A stretch of DNA of 19,966 bases from NCBI GenBank assembly GCA_049794535.1, contig JBARCX010000294.1, positions 1 to 19,966 on the forward strand, written 5' to 3'. The stretch comes from JBARCX01 sp049794535 (lineage in GTDB: Bacteria; Pseudomonadota; Gammaproteobacteria; Xanthomonadales; Rhodanobacteraceae). Position numbers and translations under genes: made by a program. Under the pieces are notes generated by a model. That model was not told where the DNA came from. It did not search any database and was given only the letters and a program-made list of their open reading frames with translations. This document shows positions 9,445 to 17,003 of this stretch, piece by piece (within the stretch, counting starts at the first letter, position 1; each line of letters starts with the position of its first letter).

Positions 9445-10380
9445 ATGCCGACGATGCCCGGCATGCCTCGTCCTACCTTCACCCGCTCACTCCTCGCACC
9501 CCGCCATTGGCCAGCCTGGGTGGGCGTCGGCGTGATCCATCTGATCGCCAGCCTACCTTGGCCTGCATTGATGTGGCTGGGCCGTCTACTGGGCGCCGCG
9601 GTGCAGCGCTTTCCTTCGCAGCGCCGACATGTGGCCGAGACCAACATCGCGCTTTGCTTCCCCGAGCTCGGTGCTGCCGCACAAGCCGCACTCGTGGACG
9701 CGCACCTGCGTGACATTGGCCCGATGCTGATGGAATTCGCACTGGGTTGGATGGGCAGCGATCGCTCGATTGAGCGCATCCCGATCACGATCGAAGGGCT
9801 CGAGCACCTTGAGCAGGCCCGCGCAGAAGGCCGCGGCGTGCTCCTCGTCGGCGGCCATTTCTCGCACCTTGAACTATGCGCGCGACTGGTCTCGCAGCGC
9901 ATCCGCATCGCCGGCATGTATCGGCGGATGGATTCCCCCGTGTTCGAATGGGCGGTGTTGCGCGCGCGACTGCACTACGCCGATGCGATGTTCGAGAAAG
10001 ACGACATCCGCGGCACCGTGAAATACCTGCGTAGCGGCGGCACGCTCTGGTACGCGCCAGATCAAGACATGCGCAGCAAGGACAACGTCTTTGTGCCGTT
10101 CTTCGGCGTACCGGCAGCCACCATCACGGCCACGCATCACCTGGCACGCATGTCTGGCGCCGTGGTGATGCCGTTCTTCCATCGCCGCCTGCCCAACAAT
10201 CAAGGCTACGCACTGCGCCTTGGCGCGCCGCTGGAGCACGTTCCGAGCTCGGACGTGCTGGATGACACCGCTCGCGTCAACGCGTGCATCGAGCAAATGG
10301 CCCGTGAAGCGCCAGAGCAATACCTCTGGGTCCACAAGCGTTTCAAAACCCGGCCTGAACACATGCCCCCGGTCTATTGA
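9445..10380 (+). CDS. lpxL: LpxL/LpxM-type lipid A late acyltransferase
   Basis: A lysophospholipid-acyltransferase-fold enzyme of 311 residues that transfers a secondary acyl chain from acyl-ACP to Kdo-lipid A at the inner membrane. The catalytic HX4E motif is GGHFSHLE (His138, Glu143). The later family motifs are LWYAPDQDMRSKDNVFVPFF and VVMPFFHRR, and EQYLWVHKRFKTRP closes the protein. A hydrophobic N-terminal segment (about 24-50) anchors it. The start is uncertain: ATGs at 9445, 9454 and 9463 are all in frame and none has a good ribosome site; 9463 (MPRPTF) is a fair alternative. It lies divergent to waaA, which makes its acceptor, and is followed by a DUF535 gene. LpxL and LpxM cannot be fully separated by eye. 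Confidence 0.93.
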   Translation: MPTMPGMPRPTFTRSLLAPRHWPAWVGVGVIHLIASLPWPALMWLGRLLGAAVQRFPSQRRHVAETNIALCFPELGAAAQAALVDAHLRDIGPMLMEFALGWMGSDRSIERIPITIEGLEHLEQARAEGRGVLLVGGHFSHLELCARLVSQRIRIAGMYRRMDSPVFEWAVLRARLHYADAMFEKDDIRGTVKYLRSGGTLWYAPDQDMRSKDNVFVPFFGVPAATITATHHLARMSGAVVMPFFHRRLPNNQGYALRLGAPLEHVPSSDVLDDTARVNACIEQMAREAPEQYLWVHKRFKTRPEHMPPVY

Positions 10381-10429
10381 GCCACGACAGCCAGGCGTCA
10401 GCGTAGTGCATCCAGAATTATGACAAGTC

Positions 10430-11362
10430 TTGGATGGTCTACTTCGCCGCATGTCGTTTCACATCTTTCAACGCTCGCTGCAGGATCGCAGCGACTGGCG
10501 CGGCGGGCTCGGCAAACGGGTTATAGCCGGAGCCAAATACATCGTACGTAGCGCCCTGCAAGCACAACAGCACGCGGCTTGGCTGCGCTTTTTGTACCAG
10601 ACGCCACGGATGACTGCGATCCTCCAGCGCGATCCGCGTCTGCACGAACGCCCGCAGCACGATTACATCAATCAATCGTTATCGCATGCGCGTTGCTACG
10701 CCATCATCGAGAGCCATTACCGCTACCTGTTTGCACACTGGCCCGCCACACTGGTCGACCGTATCTACACCGGGAGCGGTGCCTCGCTGGGCCGACTGAC
10801 ACTCAAGGACGGCAGCGAGGCCGAACTGATGCTGCGCGTGCCGCTTGGCCGCAGCCGCGAAGGTGAGCTCGCGCTGTATCTTCTCGATGCCTCAGGCCGA
10901 GCGCTGTCATCGATCATCTGCACGCTCGCAGACGACGGCCGCAGCTTGCTGATCGGTTGCCTGCAAGGCGCGGCACCTGGCCTTGGTCGCGAAGAGGTAC
11001 GTGAGTTCACTAAACAGGCGCACGGCATGCGCCCGAAGAACCTGTTGCTGTCGATGCTCTACGCGCTAGCGACCGCAACCGGCGTCACTGAAATTCGCGG
11101 CGTCAGCAATGGAGCCCATCCGTTCTCCGGCGATGACGACAAAATCAAGGCCGACTACGACTCCTTCTGGGTGGAATGCCAGGGTGCGCGTTTGCCGGAT
11201 GGCTTTTATGCCCTGCCGCTGCAGGAACCCACGCGCGATGAAGCACAAGTGGAAAGCAAACACCGCTCGGCCTTCCGCAAGCGCGAAGCGCTTCGTCACA
11301 CCGCTTGCGAATTGATGGTCAATGCCCTGCGCACGCCTGCAGCGCCAGCCATCTCTATTTGA
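10430..11362 (+). CDS. VirK/YbjX family (DUF535) protein
   Basis: A 310-residue protein of the DUF535 family, which includes VirK and YbjX of enterobacteria. Characteristic segments are VIESHY-like AIIESHYRYLF, DASGRALSSIICTLA, LLIGCLQGA, RPKNLLLSMLYALA, GVSNGAHPF and KADYDSFWVECQG. Relatives are linked to envelope integrity, peptide resistance and intracellular virulence, but the biochemical activity is unknown. There is no signal peptide and no membrane span. It follows lpxL by 49 bp on the same strand, which fits a role near lipid A. Its start is unclear: a TTG at 10430 gives this length, while an ATG at 10451 (MSFHIFQRS) gives 303 residues. Neither has a clear ribosome site. Confidence 0.9.
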   Translation: MDGLLRRMSFHIFQRSLQDRSDWRGGLGKRVIAGAKYIVRSALQAQQHAAWLRFLYQTPRMTAILQRDPRLHERPQHDYINQSLSHARCYAIIESHYRYLFAHWPATLVDRIYTGSGASLGRLTLKDGSEAELMLRVPLGRSREGELALYLLDASGRALSSIICTLADDGRSLLIGCLQGAAPGLGREEVREFTKQAHGMRPKNLLLSMLYALATATGVTEIRGVSNGAHPFSGDDDKIKADYDSFWVECQGARLPDGFYALPLQEPTRDEAQVESKHRSAFRKREALRHTACELMVNALRTPAAPAISI

Positions 11363-11373
11363 TCATCCCAAAC

Positions 11374-11402
11374 CGCACGGCCTTGCACTGAGCAACCGTG
11401 CG
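11374..11402. terminator. Nested hairpin between convergent genes, possible bidirectional terminator
   Basis: CGCACGG (11374-11380) pairs with CCGTGCG (11396-11402). Inside it TTGC pairs with GCAA around an ACTGA loop, leaving a CC bulge. The hairpin fills nearly all of the 42-bp gap between the DUF535 stop and the glycosyltransferase stop. No T-run follows on either strand, so its strength is doubtful. Confidence 0.45.
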
Positions 11403-11404
11403 AC

Positions 11405-12175
11405 TCAGTCTCGCCCCGACCGCTGCTGTCGCCGACGCGCCTCATGCAACTTGGCGTACTTCAAGAAAGCGTAGAACGCACCGGTGACACTGGCGATGAA
11501 ACCCGCCCAGCCGTTGAGAAAATAGCGCTTGAAGATGTACTGCCGTAGAAAAAATACAGGTGGATAAACCACCATGCGCAGCCCGGTGAATCGCTGCTGC
11601 TTGCGCAACTTGTACGCCACCATGCCCGTCGTATAACGGTTGATCTTCTCTACCCGTGTGGCGATATCGCTGTCGCCATCGTTGACGAAATCAGCGCGCC
11701 ATAACGTTTTCACCGGGCCACGCACTTCAACCGCAGAATGCACTTCCACGTCGTTCATTCCGCCGCGACGACGATCGAACAGGCGCAGATGACCGTTGCG
11801 ATGGCTCCAGCGATGCTGCACGGTCCAGAACATCCGTTCACGCCGCGGCAGCCGGAATCCAGCATGCTGCGGCGACTCCAGGGCACGCTCGATCACCGCG
11901 CGCGTGCCGGGCGAGAGCATCTCGTCGGCATCAAGGTTAAGTATCCAGTGGTGACTGGCCAGATCGTACGCACGCTGTTTCTGCGGACCATAGTCGTCGA
12001 ACGGATGCACGGCGATGCGCGCGCCATGCCGTGCGGCAATCGCTACCGTGTCGTCGGTAGAGCCTGAGTCGAGCACGACGATCTCGTCAGCCCAATCTAC
12101 TTCGGTGAGGCAGGCATCGAGCGTGCCGGCATTGTTATAGGTGATCAGGACGACCGATAGCGCCTCACGCGTCAT
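11405..12175 (-). CDS. Glycosyltransferase family 2, WaaE/KdtX-like
   Basis: A 256-residue GT-A glycosyltransferase. SVVLITYNNAGTLDACL begins the nucleotide-binding fold, VLDSGSTDDT (about 34-43) is the family signature, and LDADE (81-85) carries the DxD that binds metal and sugar nucleotide. The segments RLPRRERMFW and HRNGHLRLFDRR match the LPS core beta-glucosyltransferase group WaaE/KdtX. The C-terminal hydrophobic stretch with basic residues (about 205-240) suggests inner-membrane association. It probably adds a sugar to the LPS inner core on the cytoplasmic side; donor and acceptor are not readable. A GGGAG site precedes the ATG, which overlaps the stop of the upstream ligase by 4 bp (ATGA). 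It is the last gene of a three-gene operon. Confidence 0.9.
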   Translation of the reverse strand: MTREALSVVLITYNNAGTLDACLTEVDWADEIVVLDSGSTDDTVAIAARHGARIAVHPFDDYGPQKQRAYDLASHHWILNLDADEMLSPGTRAVIERALESPQHAGFRLPRRERMFWTVQHRWSHRNGHLRLFDRRRGGMNDVEVHSAVEVRGPVKTLWRADFVNDGDSDIATRVEKINRYTTGMVAYKLRKQQRFTGLRMVVYPPVFFLRQYIFKRYFLNGWAGFIASVTGAFYAFLKYAKLHEARRRQQRSGRD

Positions 12176-13458
12176 CGCTGCTCTCCCTGAGTACGTTCTC
12201 CATCAAGTGCGCTCTCCGCCGGTATGACAAACAGTGCCGCACACCATAGGCCGAGCAACCAACCGAACAGCAAGCCCCACCATGCCGAATAGAAGGCCAG
12301 ATGGCTATTCAATGGAAACAACATAACGCCCAGCGCCACCGTCACCGGAAATGCGCGCGTACGTGCAGCAGCACCTACGCTGCACCACGCACGCCAAGCC
12401 AACACCACGCCCACCAGCCAGAGCAGCAAGCCCATCACACCGGTCTCGGTGAGGATTTCCAGCACGATCTGATGTGCATGGCAGGCACCCTCACCCTCAC
12501 CGCAGGATTCGGCCACTACGAAATGATCGTTTGCCGGTGCGTATTGCGGATACGCATAGCGAAAGCCGCGAACGCCAACACCATCTAAAGGATGTGCGGC
12601 AATCATTCGCGTGCTGACGCGCCAGATATCCAACCGTCCGGTCAATGCCTCGTCCAAGCCTTGCTCGCTGCCGCTGAACGCAGCCAGTGTTTGCTGCATG
12701 CGTGAATCGAAACGTTCGGACGTCTTCCAGGCCACACCACCAGCCAGTGCCAACACAATCGCACCCACTGCGCACACGACGGCAAAGCCTCGCGGTGTGG
12801 ATGCCCGCCAGGCAAACGCCAGCGCCACCAATGCGTAACACAGCCACGCACTGCGCGAACCCGCCAACAGCACCGGACCGAGCAACACCAGGAACGCAAC
12901 GGCGAGCCCGCGCCAACCCCAGCACTGCCACGCCGCCCACAGCGCGAACGGCGACAGCACCGCCAAAGCGGGGCCCAGCTTGAGATTCTCCGCACCAAAG
13001 ATGCCCGAGATGCGCACTTCCTCGGCGTGCCCGCGCAAGCTCCACCCCGTCAGCATCTGCATCCATGCATCCAGCGCCCACAGACCGATCACCACGGCAA
13101 CGGCCATGTAGAGCACATGCAATCGCTCGCAGCGACGAATAGCAAAGCAGGCGTACAGCCCAAGCGGGGCGTAGCGCACTAGCGCCAGTACGGTCGTCCA
13201 ACTCTTGCCTGGCGCAATCGACTGGAACGCCGAAAGCAACGCCGCTCCCACGTAACAAGCCAGTAGCCACAGCAGTAGTTGCGCGCCGGCATGCTCACGC
13301 AGCGCGCCGGGATGCCTCACCAAAAGCATCAGCACGCCGATCGTGCAAAGAATCGTGCCGAGTTCTGCGCTGCGTCCAAACGGAAGCAACGCCACGACCA
13401 GCCAAAAGGGCAGCAATGGTGAACGTAGGGCAGCTTTGAGTGCGGCAGAAGCGGTCAT
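12172..13458 (-). CDS. O-antigen ligase/polymerase family membrane protein (Wzy_C domain)
   Basis: A 428-residue polytopic inner-membrane protein with about ten to twelve hydrophobic segments. The features of WaaL/Wzy-type enzymes are visible. LLAGSRSAWL holds the conserved Arg (about 202), GRLDIWR precedes the periplasmic loop, and HPLDGVGVRGF is followed by ACHAHQIVLEILTETGVMGL with the conserved His (about 327-329) and downstream Glu. It would join undecaprenyl-linked polysaccharide to the lipid A core, or polymerise repeats, on the periplasmic side. The start chosen is the ATG at 13458 with a weak GGA site; a GTG at 13503 would add 15 residues of poor character. It lies between two glycosyltransferases in one operon. 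Ligase versus polymerase cannot be decided by eye. Confidence 0.88.
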   Translation of the reverse strand: MTASAALKAALRSPLLPFWLVVALLPFGRSAELGTILCTIGVLMLLVRHPGALREHAGAQLLLWLLACYVGAALLSAFQSIAPGKSWTTVLALVRYAPLGLYACFAIRRCERLHVLYMAVAVVIGLWALDAWMQMLTGWSLRGHAEEVRISGIFGAENLKLGPALAVLSPFALWAAWQCWGWRGLAVAFLVLLGPVLLAGSRSAWLCYALVALAFAWRASTPRGFAVVCAVGAIVLALAGGVAWKTSERFDSRMQQTLAAFSGSEQGLDEALTGRLDIWRVSTRMIAAHPLDGVGVRGFRYAYPQYAPANDHFVVAESCGEGEGACHAHQIVLEILTETGVMGLLLWLVGVVLAWRAWCSVGAAARTRAFPVTVALGVMLFPLNSHLAFYSAWWGLLFGWLLGLWCAALFVIPAESALDGERTQGEQR

Positions 13459-13523
13459 GCCATGTCCGGAACTGTTGATGCCCTCATTGTAGGGGGCTCT
13501 CACACGAACCGTGGGCGGCTCTG

Positions 13524-14648
13524 CTACGCGATCACTTCCTCGTACAACGACAGTGTGGCTTGCTGCATATCCGCCAGCCGGTAGTTCTGCAGCAACGGGA
13601 TCGGAGGCGCCACCCGCAATAACTCAGCGGCCCCCTCGATCAGTCGCTCGCGATCGCCCGGCGGTACACGACCCGCCGGATACAGTTCAGCCAGCAACTC
13701 GCCGACACCACCATGGGCGTAACCAAGCACCGGGCGGCATAGCGACAACGCCTCGACCACAGTGCGACCGAAGGATTCGGGCTTGTTCGACAGCTGCAGG
13801 ATCAACGCCGACACCGCGAAGATGTCACGCACATCGTTGCGCGGCGGCGTCAGTACCACTTGCGATTCCACACCGCGCTCGTTGATCAGCGCGCGCAGCT
13901 CATCCACATAGGCTTCGCGATCGGGCTCGATCACGCCCAATAGCAATAGCCGTGTCTGGATGCCGCGACGCTTCAGCTCAGCGACCAACTCGATCGCATC
14001 GTGATGCCCCTTCAAACGGGTACCGCGTGCCGGCAGCGTAAGCAACGGTGCGCCGACCAGTGCGGGGTACTCCGCATAGAACGCCTTCTGCCACACCTCG
14101 TCCGGACGATGACCGTACGGGAACGCTTCCGGATCGATGCCACGCGGAATCACCCGCACCCGCGAAGGATCAAGCCACCGATAATGGCTGAGCACGTAGT
14201 CGCGCAACGTTTGCGAAACCACGATCACCCGCTCGCCACGCAGCAGGATGGCGCTGTAGCGACCAGGCGAGTTCAAACCGTGCACGGTGGTCACAAAATG
14301 TGGTCGCGGCTTCAGGCCACGGATGGCCCACCAGCCCAGCCACGCCGGCAACCGCGAACGTGCATGCACGATATCGGGCTTCAACTCGGCCAATAGGCGC
14401 CGCAGGGCACCAATACGGGTCAGTGTGCCCAGCGACTTGCGACCGATGTCCAGCGTTATGTGCTCGCTACCCTCGGCCTCGAGCTGTTCGACCAGCCGGC
14501 CACCTGCCGAGATCACCACCGAGCGATGCCCAGCCTCCACCAGCGCACGGGCAATCTCCAGCGCGGAACGTTCCGCGCCGCCGGAATGCAGCGATGGGAT
14601 GAGCTGGACGACCGTCAGCGCTCTGACGGGTGTAACGGCAACGGGCAT
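13524..14648 (-). CDS. Glycosyltransferase family 4 (GT-B)
   Basis: A 374-residue retaining GT-B glycosyltransferase. The N-terminal acceptor domain opens with LTVVQLIPSLHSGGAERSAL, including the GGAER loop, and continues through PDIVHARSRLPAWLGWW, VTTVHGLNS and VIVVSQTLRDYV. The C-terminal donor domain has the EX7E signature in KPESFGRTVVEALSLCRPVL, followed by GGVGELL. The ATG at 14648 is chosen because GAGGGA sits just before it; ATGs at 14672 and 14684 would add 8 or 12 residues but lack such a site. It is the first gene of the minus-strand operon, 65 bp before the ligase start chosen here (20 bp if the GTG is used). It probably builds LPS core or a surface polysaccharide; the sugar is unknown. 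Confidence 0.9.
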   Translation of the reverse strand: MPVAVTPVRALTVVQLIPSLHSGGAERSALEIARALVEAGHRSVVISAGGRLVEQLEAEGSEHITLDIGRKSLGTLTRIGALRRLLAELKPDIVHARSRLPAWLGWWAIRGLKPRPHFVTTVHGLNSPGRYSAILLRGERVIVVSQTLRDYVLSHYRWLDPSRVRVIPRGIDPEAFPYGHRPDEVWQKAFYAEYPALVGAPLLTLPARGTRLKGHHDAIELVAELKRRGIQTRLLLLGVIEPDREAYVDELRALINERGVESQVVLTPPRNDVRDIFAVSALILQLSNKPESFGRTVVEALSLCRPVLGYAHGGVGELLAELYPAGRVPPGDRERLIEGAAELLRVAPPIPLLQNYRLADMQQATLSLYEEVIA

Positions 14649-14734
14649 GGATCCCTCATTGGACACTGGCATTCGTAGAGACATGCAGCAATCGTGCCGC
14701 TAAACCTCGCCATAGGGACGCGCGAACCGAAAAA

Positions 14735-14944
14735 TCAGTCGCGCAACACGTAACTCGCGCCACAGTAAGGACACTTCGACTCGCCGCCGTCATCAACGAT
14801 CGGCAGGTAGACCTTTGGATGCGAGTTCCACAGCGCCATACCCGGCATCGGGCAGGACAGCGGAAGGTCCGCGCGCGTCACTTCATAACGATTTTCGGCA
14901 TTCGCCAAGATGGGCGTAGCTGCCGTGGCAAGAGGACGCGACAT
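14735..14944 (-). CDS. CHCC zinc-finger domain protein (NDUFS6-like)
   Basis: A 69-residue protein consisting of little more than a CHCC zinc finger: Cys in LSCPMPG, His in WNSHPKVYLP, and the CPYC pair in SKCPYCGASYVL. This is the zf-CHCC family, related to the zinc domain of mitochondrial complex I subunit NDUFS6, and common as a small stand-alone protein in proteobacteria. Its bacterial role is not established. The ATG at 14944 has a GGAG site about 9-10 nt upstream. In-frame starts at 14968 and 14995 would add up to 17 residues of no family character. It lies 86 bp upstream of the GT4 gene on the same strand, so it may be transcribed together with it. Confidence 0.88.
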   Translation of the reverse strand: MSRPLATAATPILANAENRYEVTRADLPLSCPMPGMALWNSHPKVYLPIVDDGGESKCPYCGASYVLRD

Positions 14945-15137
14945 GAGGCGTGACTCCGGGCTGGACATGGGACCGTCAATGGTAGCAGGCTGCAACGCGC
15001 TGGCGCTGCCGAGAGGGGCGCAACCAGTAAGCCAAAGTGCCTAGCCCCTGCGATTGATTCAGACTGACACGGTGCATAACCCAGAGTCCGTATGCCGCAC
15101 AGGCGTCGGGATATCGGTACGACCTAAGGGGAAACAC

Positions 15138-16259
15138 ATGGATTTCGGAAAAATCTTCGCGCGCATCAAGTCCATCCTGCTCACCCCGGCCACCGAGTGG
15201 CCCAAAGTGGCCGCCGAGCCAGACAGCGTGCCCGGTATTTATACCGGCTACATCCTGATCGTGGCCGCCTTGCCGGTCATCGTGTCCTTCATCAAGAGCA
15301 GTCTGATTGGCTTCGACTTGCTTGGTTCAACCATGCGCATACCGGTTGGCATCGGTATCGCATCATTGGTCATTGGCTATCTGCTGAGCCTCGTGCTCAC
15401 CTATGTATTGGCGTTGATCGTCAATGCGCTGGCCCCCACCTTCGGCGGCCAGAAGGATATGGTGCAGGCACTCAAAACCGTCGCCTATGCGTGGACGGCT
15501 AGCTGGATCGCCTATATCGCCCTGCTACTGCCGTGGATTGGTGGCTTGATCGCGCTGGCCGGTACGATTTATGCGATCTACCTGCTCTACCTTGGCCTGC
15601 CATACACGATGCGCTGCCCGCAGGAAAAAGCCGGCGGCTATACCGCGCTGAGCGTAGTGCTCGGCATCATCCTGAGCGTGGTGATTGGCATGGTGACGGG
15701 CCATCTCAGCGGCACCGCCTCCTTCACCCAATCTGCCGTGACAAGCGGCCTGCACCTCAACGGGACCGATGGCAGCAACGCCAGCCTGGCTACGGGCAAG
15801 GTGGAATCACTGCCCGCCGACCAGATCAAGACCTTTCTGCCGGACAGTGTGGCCGGCCTCAAGCGCCACAGCATCGACTCCGAACGCAATGCGATGGGCG
15901 TACAGATCAGCACCGCCACCGCCGAATACAGCGACGCTAGCGGCCACGACATCACCCTGACGGTCGCCGACACCGGCAGCATGCGCGGGCTGATGGCGAT
16001 GGCCGGTGCGATGGCGCCGCAGTCAGATGAGGAAACCGATCACGGTTACAACAAGACCTACACCAAGGACGGCCGACTGACCCATGAGCAATGGGATACG
16101 TCCTCCAAGAATGGCGAATACAGCGTCATCGTCGGCCAGCGCTTCACCGTCAAGGCCAACGGTCGAGTCGACAGCATCGACCAACTCAAGCAGGCCGTCG
16201 AAGCGGTGGATCTGAGCAAGCTCGAGGCGCTAAAGGATCAAGGCGTATCGAAGAATTGA
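15138..16259 (+). CDS. Yip1-domain membrane protein with C-terminal soluble domain
   Basis: A 373-residue inner-membrane protein. The N-terminal half matches the bacterial Yip1 family: a short amphipathic lead (FGKIFARIKSILLTPATEW), then about five hydrophobic spans near residues 35-57, 70-97, 115-133, 134-153 and 168-190. LYLGLPYTMRCPQEKA is typical of the family. Residues about 191-373 form a hydrophilic Ser/Thr/Asp-rich domain that, by the positive-inside rule and an odd span count, should be periplasmic. It contains LPADQIKTFLPDSVAGLKR and ends with a charged helix. I do not recognise this second domain. The ATG at 15138 is preceded by AAGGGGA at good spacing; the frame is open earlier, but that part lacks a usable start. 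Function unknown. Confidence 0.9.
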   Translation: MDFGKIFARIKSILLTPATEWPKVAAEPDSVPGIYTGYILIVAALPVIVSFIKSSLIGFDLLGSTMRIPVGIGIASLVIGYLLSLVLTYVLALIVNALAPTFGGQKDMVQALKTVAYAWTASWIAYIALLLPWIGGLIALAGTIYAIYLLYLGLPYTMRCPQEKAGGYTALSVVLGIILSVVIGMVTGHLSGTASFTQSAVTSGLHLNGTDGSNASLATGKVESLPADQIKTFLPDSVAGLKRHSIDSERNAMGVQISTATAEYSDASGHDITLTVADTGSMRGLMAMAGAMAPQSDEETDHGYNKTYTKDGRLTHEQWDTSSKNGEYSVIVGQRFTVKANGRVDSIDQLKQAVEAVDLSKLEALKDQGVSKN

Positions 16260-16286
16260 CCATCGATTTCTTCGCTTCTGTTCAAT

Positions 16287-16319
16287 AAAAAGCCCGCGTC
16301 ATGACGACGCGGGCTTTTT
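16287..16319. terminator. Bidirectional intrinsic terminator
   Basis: A 14-bp perfect inverted repeat (AAAAAGCCCGCGTC, loop ATGAC, GACGCGGGCTTTTT) lies between the convergent Yip1-domain and YceI genes. The GC-rich core is flanked by A5 on one side and T5 on the other, so it gives a U-run for transcripts from both directions. Confidence 0.95.
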
Positions 16320-16347
16320 ACATCAGCAAGATACCTAGGCTAGGTAC

Positions 16348-16932
16348 TTACTTAGCCTTGGGCACGCCACCCTCGGTGGTGATGCGCAGCTGGATTTCGT
16401 CGCTGACCATCGGCACGTAAGCGCCCATACCGAAATCCGAACGCTTCACCGTACCCGTCGCATCGAAGCCGATCGCCTGTGCCTTGGTCATCGGGTGCGG
16501 GCCGACCTTATTCAGCGTCGCATCCAGCACCACCGGCTTGGTCACGCCATGCACGGTAAGGTCGCCGGTTACCTTGAACTTGTTGTTACCCAGCGACTCC
16601 ACGTTGGTGCTCTTGAACGTGATCGTCGGATACTTGACCGCGTCGAAGAAATCCGGCTGTTTCAGGTGCTTGTCCAGCGCCGGCACGTGGGTGTCCAGGG
16701 CGCTCAACGGCATGGTCACATCGACAGTGGCCTTGGATGGGTTCTGCTCATCGAACACCAGTGTGCCCTGGCCGATGCCGATATCCGCCGTGGGGTTGGA
16801 ATAGCCAAAATGGTTCCAGCTAAACAACACCATGGTGTGACCTGGGTCCAACTGGTACGTCACCGGAGCGGCCTGAGCGGACAAAGCAGCACCCAGCAAC
16901 CCGGCTAACAACACATAACGAAGCTTACGCAT
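16348..16932 (-). CDS. YceI family periplasmic protein
   Basis: A 194-residue secreted protein of the YceI lipocalin-like beta-barrel family, members of which bind polyisoprenoid or amphiphilic lipids in the periplasm. A clear Sec signal peptide, MRKLRYVLLAGLLGAALSAQA, is followed by APVTYQLDPGHT. Family features are FSWNHFGYSNPTADI, KHLKQPDFFDAVKYPTITF, the GDLTVHGVTKPVVL strand pair and GTVKRSDFGMGAYVPMVSDE. The start at 16932 is supported by AGGAG about 8 nt upstream; the open frame reaches to 17019 but would run into the upstream gene's end and spoil the signal peptide. Relatives respond to pH or osmotic stress in some species. The ligand here is unknown. Confidence 0.95.
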   Translation of the reverse strand: MRKLRYVLLAGLLGAALSAQAAPVTYQLDPGHTMVLFSWNHFGYSNPTADIGIGQGTLVFDEQNPSKATVDVTMPLSALDTHVPALDKHLKQPDFFDAVKYPTITFKSTNVESLGNNKFKVTGDLTVHGVTKPVVLDATLNKVGPHPMTKAQAIGFDATGTVKRSDFGMGAYVPMVSDEIQLRITTEGGVPKAK

Positions 16933-17003
16933 GAGTCTTCTCCTGCAGATTTCAGATGGGGGATGCATCGTTACCGATGCAGATTCAACACGGAACCTTG
17001 CGC

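Noticed and set aside
15054..15080. Possible sigma-70 promoter for the Yip1-domain gene (TTGATT, CATAAC)
   Set aside because: The spacer is only 15 bp and the -10 matches 4 of 6; not strong enough to list.
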